A stretch of 64,000 nucleotides of DNA from Calycina herbarum (Eukaryota; Ascomycota; Leotiomycetes; Helotiales; Pezizellaceae): positions 124,001 to 188,000 of the forward strand of contig LLEY01000106.1 in assembly GCA_001414485.1 (NCBI GenBank), given 5' to 3'. The notes under the pieces were generated by a model. The model was not told where the DNA came from. It worked only from the letters and a program-made list of their open reading frames with translations, and searched no databases. Shown here in pieces: positions 55,991-64,000 of the stretch; the first letter of the stretch is position 1, and every line of letters begins with the position of its first letter. A program made the translations under genes and the position numbers.

Positions 55991-56771
55991 GATGAATGAG
56001 CTAGAGTGAGGATAAATACTTGCTATACAGATAGAGACAGACGATTGTGGAGGGCAAGGTGGGAATAAGTTCGACCTTAAGAAAGAAGGGGAGAAGGGAG
56101 CGAGAGGGAAGAAGAAAGAGGAAGGAAATCTGAGAACGAAGCAAAAGGACGGTTATAAGGTACTATTAGGAGATTGAATTGCAAAGAAAATGGTAGAATC
56201 TCTTTACCAACCAAGGTTAAGAGATGGTCTCCATCAAAATGTTGCAGGTCAGAGATAGTTGCTTTGTGATCCCAAAAAGAGATCGATGGTCGTCCCCATC
56301 TAAAATATGCGGTCCCGTGATCTTAAAATGCAAACGCTTGAACTAGACAGAGCCTAAACTGGACGCCGCTTATATTAAGGTCTTTTGGTGGGGACTTCCC
56401 ATCAAAGGTAGCCATAATCGGCTACTCCCAAAAACAAGTGAGTCATTAAGGTAAATTTGTATCATCTACAGATTCTGTAAGGTGCTAGAATTGGACACGC
56501 AATTGACCTTAGATAGCATTTCCATAAAAAAGCTTCCTCCAAATGTAGACAAATCGTGTAACTCCTAAACATACAAGATCCAGAATTAGCTTGGATGTAC
56601 AACTATGAGGAATAAGTTGAGTGCACGGACCAGATAACGGTACTACGGATTAACCTTTATCCAACGTTTGATGAATTCACGCTCGAAGTCAGCCTTCCAA
56701 TGCTTAACTCTGAGTGCGAATGTGATGCCACTTGCGTGAACTTTCTATTCATTTAGCAGCCGCCCGACGAG
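55991..56771. other. Divergent region between two broken genes
   Basis: It contains the 5' flank of the ferric-reductase-like pseudogene (purine-rich, AGAAAGAGGAAGG words near 56085-56135) and of the APH-like frame. A GGTCTCCATC / GGTCGTCCCCATC / GGTGGGGACTTCCCATC motif series (56229-56405) may be a degenerate repeat. No gene was recognised. Confidence 0.35.
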
Positions 56772-57407
56772 ATGGCTACTAAGGGAAACGCGACGGGTAC
56801 GACTAGGGCTACCAAATCAAGCTCATGCTCAGATCCTATCAACAGCACTCGACTGAACCGTTTCTTCGTCCTTGCCGGAGTCAAGCTCCTCCGACGTTTC
56901 CGGCCATGCTGGGGTTCTGTCCTCTTCCTCACACCCAACTTGTGTGTCAAGATTGGCGAGTCTACCGATCTCTCGGAAGCATCAACGATGCAGTTCATAC
57001 AGAAGAATACCTCGATACCGGTTCCGAAAGTCTATTGCGTGTTTCGATGGAGAGGCAAGACCTATATTGCGATAGAAAGAATATCTGGGATGCCGGCAGC
57101 AGCTTGTTGGGAACAACTATCGGAGCAATCAAGGAATAAGCTCCTCAACCAGCTTAGGGAGATGATTGACGAGATGAGGAAGGTGCCTACGGCGAATAGC
57201 AAGATATCTAATGTCGATGGAGGGTCACTTTATGACTGTAGATTGCCTTCTTCGCTTGAGAGATTTGGGCATTTTGAGAATACTCAGGAGTTTCATACCT
57301 TCTTACGCAATTCGATGGAGAAGGCGCCTCCTAAACATCCAGACGTGGACGAGATGATTAGCTTGCATATCAACTTCAGACTTTGCAGATATACCAACCT
57401 CAATTAG
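56772..57407 (+). CDS. APH-family phosphotransferase, truncated before the catalytic loop
   Basis: The 211-residue frame begins at ATG 56772 in good context. It shows the N-lobe of aminoglycoside-phosphotransferase-like kinases of fungi: NLCVKIGES (the ATP-binding Lys), EASTMQFIQKNTSIPVPKVY and TYIAIERISG, then LREMIDEMRKVP. It reaches the DVDEMISLH segment that normally precedes the HGDL catalytic loop and then ends in unrelated sequence (INFRLCRYTNLN). The catalytic Asp, metal-binding DxE and C-lobe are therefore missing. No downstream frame restores them. A deletion is more likely than a missed intron. It may still be transcribed, but not as an active kinase. Confidence 0.6.
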   Translation: MATKGNATGTTRATKSSSCSDPINSTRLNRFFVLAGVKLLRRFRPCWGSVLFLTPNLCVKIGESTDLSEASTMQFIQKNTSIPVPKVYCVFRWRGKTYIAIERISGMPAAACWEQLSEQSRNKLLNQLREMIDEMRKVPTANSKISNVDGGSLYDCRLPSSLERFGHFENTQEFHTFLRNSMEKAPPKHPDVDEMISLHINFRLCRYTNLN

Positions 57408-59789
57408 GCTCAATATGTCACCACCTTTTCCCCTCAGCTTCCTTGGAAACCCATACCCAAGAGCTTCCTGTACAGCCCTCCCACATCAACAGCCACGAGA
57501 ACAGCGAACTGCTTTGCAAACCAGCTCTTTGCAAACGCCATCTAGACGTTTAGACACCACAGTCTATGATCTTTGCACACCACCCTCTTCTACACCCTCC
57601 CCTTCAAGCTCACTCATTGACCTTATTTCCAGTTCATCTTCATCCTCATGGAGTTCTGCTATCGATGTTACCGACTCTCCCTTATTACCTTCTATTCGAC
57701 CACAATTCCATACAGCTTTAAATCAGACTCCAACCGTTCATGCCTCACATCTGTCGCTCTGTAGAAGTTGAGTTTTATCTCTTTTTATTGCCAGGACGAC
57801 AGCAACATAAGCTCTGGAATCGCACATGCCCTGTAGGATAGGAAAAAGAGGCTAATCCGATGGGATTTCCTATGATTTTCCGTATCCAAAGCATCCTTTT
57901 TCATCCCCTGATTCCAGAGCGAATGCCGCTGTCGACTAAGTAAAAGTATGTACATGCTTTTAGGGAGGTGGGATGGAAAAACAGAAGAAACCACCACGAG
58001 CGAGGAATTCACAGCTCTTTTGTAGAAGTTTGTGCGTAGTAAAAAGGCTCCCGTATTCAAGCTGCTCTCTCCAATTGTTGACCTCATTTGCGATGACATG
58101 AACCTGTCATTTCTCAGGCGAGAGGAGGGGTTTATATATGAGAAGGGCTGGGTGCTGAGAGGGAATAGAATAGGATGCTGTGTTTGTTTTGTATAAGGAT
58201 AGGAGTAGCGAGAGTGAAGTTTGGAGTCGTAGAGTGGGAGATATTAATAAACTTTCTTATTATCGTGGGATTCCTGTCTTCCAAGTACTAGATACGCAAT
58301 GGCTGCTTCATCACAGGTGGTGCGGTTGTGGTCGGGATGCTTGTGCTTGGTTTTACTGCCAAGGATGAGCTGGAATATTTATTGGTACAGCTGTGCTAAA
58401 AGTTATAAACCCTTGTTCGATAGATAGGACTGCTAGAGGAAAGTCCGGCTGAGGTTTGACAGGGTTGCTGTTATCGAGGATTTCATGTCGTTAACCCACA
58501 GCGAGCAATTCTCGCTTAATTAACTTTGTCTCTTATCTCGATCCCTTTTCTCGCCTTATTTCCAGCAGTCTAGCCTCCTTCTCAGTCCCACATAAGAAGA
58601 AACCTTGCGATTGGATGGCTGGCTCAGTTCTATCGCCATATCATTTTTTAGTAGAACATGAACTCGGGTCCATCAAATTCGGCAACAAACCTTTCGAGCA
58701 ATGTCTTAGAGATAAAATACTAAGGACGATGGGGACTTTATACTTTTGTAGAGAAAAGGTTATACAGAAGATTTGAGCTAGTTTTATGGTCTGGACAAGT
58801 AATAATAACGTGAAAGGGTGGCCGGATGCTGGATATGGGGAAGGAAATAGTCGGATTGGCCTCGTCTGGTTTGGATTTGGATGGGATGCATCGATTTAAT
58901 CTGCTTGTTTATATGGTTGCGATGATGGTGTTTCGTTGGCGAACTGGTGATATTCGGTATATATGGAAACTATATTTATGGAATAAATAGACACACAACT
59001 AGAAATTACAAGAATGGCAGAAAATTTGGAAATAAAACCGGGAAACAGGTCAAACGCCGGCAGTTTAAGACGTGCACCAATTACAACACTTCTCTAAGCA
59101 TACTAATCAAACGGTAAGATATAAGTCTGCACATTATTGTAAGGGCGTGTCGCGTGTCAGTTTATCGGTGTTTAAGTTAATATATAAAAGCAAAATAGAT
59201 CGGTAGAGCAAGAGGCTAGCTATTTACTTGTTCTTAAGGGCTTTATTATATAGTAGCTTAAATACAAGGTAGCAATAATCAGCGTGACATTTGACACAGT
59301 ATACGGCCTACTATACAGCAGGTTACGTTCGTAGGCTCAAAGCTTGATAACTTGCCAGCCTCGCAAGTCAAGAGTTGATACAGTCCTAGTCAACAGCTAT
59401 TAAGCGATTTGTGCAACCCCACCAAAAAACGCCATTTTGCCTAGTTTAGAAAGACATAGAGATACTGCGCCTCTGAACCAAATTCTCTATATTTGATTTT
59501 CTGAGTTCGAGTATTATCAATCTTTTGTATAACTAGAATTCTCGATTAAGGAAGGTAGGGTTATAGAGAAGAAGTGCGCGCGCGGACTAAGGAATTTTTA
59601 GTTGAAAATCACGATATTTGTATGTGGAACCGACGTTTTTCCGATTTACTCTACTTTAAGGTGCTACACGTATAGGGGTGTATTTATAGGAATAAATTTG
59701 AATTGTACGAAAGTTCGTAATTAATCGAATTATTAAATGTCTAGAAAGTAGTAGTTTTAAATAGTACTCTATAGGGTTTAATCGTAACG
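57408..59789. other. 2.4-kb region without a supported gene
   Basis: Directly after the truncated kinase, a Pro/Ser-rich frame (57415-57771) and an opposite frame (57785-58099) are open but low in complexity and without domain support. The stretch 58100-59150 has no coding signal. From 59150 AT content rises and words such as GCGCGCGC (59577) and long AT tracts appear, suggesting decayed repeat next to the pseudogene at 59790. Confidence 0.4.
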
Positions 59790-60810
59790 CTAAAACCCCG
59801 TGTTTTGGTGTGAAACGGGGACTCGGTTAATAGCTGTTGACGGTGACTGTATCACGCCTCCAAGCGGGCCCTGGATCTTTTCGCCGTTCATCCATTGCCT
59901 TGGACCTGCCCAGTGATCGACGAAATCCTCTGGCCCGGAAACGAGGAGAATATGGTTGGTAGACGATTTGGATTGATTAACGGCTCGAAGGATATCGCCA
60001 GGACCTATGAAGGTATTCTCTTCGTCAATGAAATAATCGACTTTCATACGTCCAGCTCGTAATGCTTTGAAGCTCTCAAGCTCTACAACGATGGCGTGTT
60101 GCCGCTCAATGGGAATTTTCCGCACCGGTTCCGAGTATGACTGCTTTCTCCCACTTAAGAGGTTGAATTCCGACTTCCTCCTGGCATGATTTGTATCGCT
60201 AATGCCTCCCACACATTCTTCTGCTCGTCGACTTCCCCATAGTATGTGCAGAGTTGCATCTGCTCCGATATATTCTGCGATCTACATGGTTGGAGCAATC
60301 CCAACCCCCCCTGCCAAAAGAATTACTGAATGAACCAGCTCTGGCAAGACGCAATGCACTGTAGGGCCTCGTAGCTCAATCTCGGAGCCCAGTCCCAACC
60401 TGTGCAGGTGTCTGGACACCTCACCGTTCGTGGCCTTGCGTATCAGGAATCGCAGATCTCGGAAGTCCTGGTCTGGTATCGGAGAGAGAGAGGGGTGTAT
60501 GACCGGAAATTCTGGAGCTTTGGGTGCTTGATCTGAAGACTCAGTATGCAATTGCGACGGCGTGTCTCATGAAAGCCAAAGGCTTCTCAAGCTGCAGGGC
60601 GCAGGGTGAAGATTGCGCTTGAAAATGACGCATACTCTTTCTCGACTAAAACATATCTCACAAATTCTCCCACTTCGCGATCGATGCCGTCATTCTTTTC
60701 TCTGCCAGCCCAGCCCTCTGGATTCTTGCTGCCCATCTCGCGCTCACGCTGTCCAGACATTTCAAGTACGAGTGGCTTTTGCCGTTCCTGCGTCAGAACG
60801 AGAGACATGT
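59790..60810 (-). pseudogene. Cyc2-like FAD/NAD oxidoreductase pseudogene
   Basis: The minus strand carries an FR-type oxidoreductase in pieces: an N-terminal part (EKEYASFSSAIFTLRPAA, followed by TGA and further protein-like sequence with RNCILSLQIKHPKLQNFRSY), then FRDLRFLIRKATNGEVSRHL, GLGSEIELRGPTVHC and LLAGGVGIAPTM, a TAG at 60282-60284, and after it GADATLHILWGSRRAEEC and the C-terminal LLVSGPEDFVDHWAGPRQW. The GGVGIAP glycine loop and final VSGP motif are the NAD-binding signatures; the whole resembles fungal mitochondrial FAD-binding FR proteins of the Cyc2 kind. A run of CT dinucleotides at about 60481-60492 has shifted the frame. It is inactive. Confidence 0.78.
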
Positions 60811-61111
60811 CGGGCCCTGTTTAGTTGTAGCTTTTTTGACAAGAACCACTCAAAGGACTAGTAACCTACAACTTCCAGCTTCCATAAACGTGTTTCAGTC
60901 ACATGAATTTACTGCCTTGCCTCGAGTTTTGCCAAAACATCGAACGGATAAATGGTAGCCTAAAGTGCCATGGCAAAGTGTGGCGAGGGCCACTATGTCG
61001 AGCGTGGTATACGACATCTATCTATATATATAAAAAGCGTCGATATGTCTTTACTCAGCTTGGAAATATTATTCACTTTATAAACATACGTTGACTTATA
61101 CTACTGCAAAA
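60811..61111. promoter_or_regulatory. Divergent promoter region, TATA at 61025
   Basis: A long TATATATATAAAAAG box at 61023-61036 lies about 80 bases before the ATG at 61112. The left side is the former promoter of the Cyc2-like pseudogene. Confidence 0.45.
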
Positions 61112-61911
61112 ATGGCACATGTCGGCAACCCTCTAAACTTTTGGAAGTACACCGTTCGAAATGGCTACGATTTAACTCGTCCCCAATCGACCCCCTCACC
61201 GCCGACGGAGGGGAGCCTTTGCCTTGAAACCACCACTTCTCCCATTACTATCGATCCCTCCAGAACAGCTCTTTTGATTATAGACATGCAAAACTTCTTT
61301 CTCTCTAGGGCTCTGGGCCGTTTCGGAGCTTGCCATGTTGCCAAGGAGAAGATCATCAATCTTGGCATTCCCGCCGCTCGCGTTGCGGGGATTCAGATCA
61401 TCTGGCTGAACTGGGGGCTTCTAGATGAAGAACTTGAGGACCTGCCACCAAATTTGTTTCGCACATTTGATTTTTTTCACGTCTCTCGACGAGTCCTCCG
61501 TTGCGTTGAGCGTTGAAATTGATGGTCCGACAAGCCCCGAGACCGATGAGGAAAAGATCATATCAGGCCTCGCGAACCATACAACTGTGTATCGACGTGA
61601 TCATATGCTATCTCGTGGTCTGGGCCTTGACATGGGGTTCGGGTATGGGTGCTGCTCAGACCGAATGTACGGACTTCTTGCTTGCGAATGGGATCAAGAC
61701 GCTGATGTTCACTGGGGTGGCGACTGACTTGTGCGTCCAGGCTACATTGCAGGATGCAAGTCATCGGGGGTTTGATTGCATAATGCTCGAGGATGGATGC
61801 GGGACATACATGGGGCATGAAGCTCAGCTATTGTGCAAGCGCCATTGTGAGAAGACGTGGGGATTTGTAAGCTCCTGCAAGGCATTGGCAGTAGCCATGA
61901 ATAAGGCCTGA
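61112..61911 (+). pseudogene. Isochorismatase-like hydrolase pseudogene
   Basis: ATG 61112 opens MAHVGNPLNFWKYTVRNGYD. The cysteine-hydrolase core appears in PSRTALLIIDMQNFFLSRAL (the catalytic Asp), then VAGIQIIWLNWGL. A shift in the T-run at about 61468-61474 moves the frame at PPNLFRTFDF. A weak middle follows, and another frame gives TECTDFLLANGIKTLMFTGV, ATDLCVQATLQDASHRGFDC (with the catalytic Cys in the family position) and CGTYMGHEAQLLCKRHCEKT with WGFVSSCKALAVAM to the stop at 61909. The central lid region with the catalytic Lys is missing or unreadable. A missed intron could explain part of the break but not the loss of the middle. Confidence 0.75.
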
Positions 61912-62167
61912 GGACAATAACGGGACAGGATTTAAGAACTTTGTTGTAGTGTTTACAGGTCCTTTGATTGGAAGTGCGCAATCGTGCGTTAGTATGCATA
62001 CCTATACATATCTGCTTGCAGGGAATTGTTAAAGACTCCTATGAAGTATTGTGACGTAAATAGCAAGCTTGTGCCATAACAGTGAAGCGAGGCGTAGAGA
62101 GTGCCAACTCCCAAGCCCCCAATCTCCTATTCTCCCACTCTCCCATTCTCCCTCTCCCTCTCCCTCC

Positions 62168-64000
62168 TCACTGCGGCAAACCTGGAATGACAGGCGGAAC
62201 GTGCTGAGGTAGTCTTCTAAAGTAGTCTTCGGATCTCATAGTCTCCGTCTTGGTGGCAGCTCCCTTGAAACGTGCGTAATCGAATGGAGCCTCAAACATG
62301 ATTCCCTGCAACTTCTTGACCCTGGAGACTGCCACATAAGTGAGGCCGGGGACATGATCCTTTTCAGCGATGTTGGTGACGATTCTGTCTGCAGTGATAC
62401 CTTGTGACTTGTGAATTGTGATGGCCCACACAACAGTAAGAGGCACTTGTGTGCGAGTGCAGGAGTTTGAACCAACTGCAAATTCACGGCGGGAAGGTCG
62501 AATTGGCACAACGGGGTAGTCTTCGAATTGCTCAAGTAGAGGACCATCATACTTGTCGAACTGAACGAGGACCGTAGGTACCTGCTTGTCAATATCAACA
62601 CTGTCTCCTCCCCAATGCAAAGATCTCATGGTGCCGAGAGCTCCATTAACGAGGCCTTTCTCGGTCCAAGTGTTCTCCGTAAGCATGACTCAGGCGCCAA
62701 TACAAAGAGGTAGAATCTTGTGTAGATTGCCTGCCTTCTCCCAATCAGCTTTCTCCGCATCTGCTCCTCCAGTGTGAACTGCCTTGAGCTGTCGGACTGG
62801 AATACCGAGATCACGCATCTTCACATGGTTGTACTCATTGACGTCTCTCTTCTTGCCGTACAGGCGTAACGCATCGGCAAAAGAATCAATCTCAGCACGG
62901 GAGAGGGTAGACTGGATTCGAGTGACCATGAGCTTCCAGTCGCCCAGAGTGACTGTGTTGTTCCGTAAGCCTTCAAGACATTGGCGAAACGGCACTTGAT
63001 CTTCTCCTTGCTGACGCATCACCATGTCAAGCTCCACGGTCTTATCGAATTGGAGGTACAGTTCACGTCCCCTCTTGTTCATTTCGTTGGATGGCGAATT
63101 ATGGTATAGAGCTTGAGCAATGACGGGCGGAAGCTGGAAGAAATCTCCCCAAAGCGTAATGTCGATGCCGCCAAAGTTGATATCACTCTCATGCGGAAAG
63201 ATCTCGCGGAGACGCTGATCGAGGAAAGCAAGCAATGTCAATGAAACCATGGACTTTTCGTCAATAATGAGGGCGGTGATGTTACGGAAGATGGCCTGCA
63301 AAGATCTCAGGTTGGCTGTCTTTAACTTCTCCAGCTTGCTAGTACCAATAGGCGAACGAAACAAACTGTGGAGAGTACGGCCGTTAATACCATGAGCAGC
63401 GACTCCAGTAGGTGCATATCGTAGAATCGGAGGTTTGGCATGCTCAAGCTGCAACTTGCCAGAAATGCAGTGAATGGCGAATGATTTACCTGTTCCAGCA
63501 CGTCCATCAATGTGGCAAAGCAGCTGCGGAGGACGCGGAATCTTATTTGTCTCGTCATCAGCGAAAGCACGGCGAAGTGCAGCTTGCTCAACCATCAAAT
63601 TGAAGATCTGACGCTGCTTAATCGACATAGAACGCAGCTGCTCATCGGAAACAGGTGCAGCTTCAAGGTCTTGATCGTCGGCCGCCTTCTTCTCTGTGAG
63701 CCAGGTATCTGGAAGGTCGAACTTATTGACATATTGGCTCCAATCATACTCTCGATCTGACATGCGGTTGCCCAAAGCTTCAATATTTTCAAGCTCGCCA
63801 GCAAGACGATGTGGATTCTGAGCAGCCAATTCTGCCCAAAACAACTCATTCTCTTGACGATTATCAAAAGGATCCCACAGTTCGTCATCCTCCTCGATAA
63901 CCAGCGGTTCGCCACAACCGTCATTTTCGAAGTCTGGATGAGTGCCCATATGGTGGTTGACGCAGTGGTTGTAGACTGAGAGAAAGTCGGGGAAAACATC
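62168..64000 (-). pseudogene. Helitron-type PIF1-like helicase, 5' end outside the window, one in-frame TGA
   Basis: The frame enters at the right edge and runs to the stop at 62168, interrupted once by TGA at 62690-62692 in CIGA-stop-VMLTENTWTEKG, where CGA (Arg) is expected. The helicase motifs are well preserved: Walker A DGRAGTGKS, YAPTGVAAHGINGRTLHSLF, Walker B ALIIDEKSMVS, GDFFQLPPV, MRQQGEDQVPFRQCL, and the C-terminal VVWAITIHKSQGITADRIV and TYVAVSRVKKLQG. The sequence before Walker A (NDGCGEPLVIEEDDE) and WTEKGLVNGALG match helicases of fungal Helitrons rather than cellular Pif1. The Rep (HUH) part would lie to the right, outside the window. No Helitron 3' hairpin and CTRR terminus could be identified left of 62168. 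Confidence 0.82.

Noticed and set aside
57415..58099. Ser/Pro-rich frame and an opposite 104-codon frame
   Set aside because: Low complexity, no homology recognised, no promoter or splice support.
1..64000. tRNA, rRNA or CRISPR-like arrays
   Set aside because: No cloverleaf with a GTTCRANTCC-type T-arm, no rRNA sequence and no regularly spaced repeats were noticed; a covariance-model scan would be decisive.

Overview
This window looks like nuclear DNA of a filamentous ascomycete (Pezizomycotina; a leotiomycete is only a guess). The genes carry short introns of 44-96 bases with GTAAGT-type donors, CTAAC/CTAAT-like branch sites and YAG acceptors. The families are typical of these fungi: HET, Clr5-ankyrin, BBE oxidases, secreted lipase and peptidase, DUF3684. 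Many repeats are AT-rich with in-frame TAG/TGA codons of the kind that repeat-induced point mutation (RIP) produces from CAG, TGG and CGA.

Layout. 0-7 kb is a repeat graveyard: the tail of a Ty3/gypsy chromovirus with an antisense accessory ORF and a probable 3' LTR, a TIR element and a cluster of palindromes. 7-28 kb is the gene-rich core: a small repeat protein, a 1778-residue GHKL-ATPase/HExxH protein (three exons resolved), a GFA-domain protein, an MMTAG2-like RS protein, a secreted lipase, a seven-exon secreted glutamate-carboxypeptidase-like metallopeptidase, a three-exon 2OG-Fe(II) oxygenase, a complete but internally deleted hAT element, a HET protein and an unknown small protein. 28-38 kb mixes a zinc-knuckle/AT-hook gene with pseudogenes, a solo LTR, two TIR elements and AT-rich DNA. 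38-47.5 kb holds a four-exon Clr5-ankyrin gene, a five-exon BBE oxidase and, convergent to it, a secreted beta-propeller. 48-64 kb is mostly broken genes: a mitochondrial-type DExH helicase, a ferric-reductase-like protein hit by a second solo LTR, a truncated APH kinase, a Cyc2-like FAD/NAD oxidoreductase, an isochorismatase-like hydrolase, and a Helitron-type PIF1 helicase running off the right end. Only a small GRF-like zinc protein looks intact there.

No classical operon or defence cluster is evident. The mobile-element findings are best supported because each rests on exact ends: a hAT element with a 19-bp perfect TIR and 8-bp TSD, two solo LTRs of one family each with its own perfect 5-bp TSD and each inside a former gene, and a 479-bp pogo/Fot1-like MITE with a perfect 22-bp TIR inside a third pseudogene. 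The least understood protein is the GHKL-ATPase plus C-terminal HExxH polypeptide. All exon boundaries were placed by eye from splice signals, frame and family resemblance; no alignment or transcript data were available.
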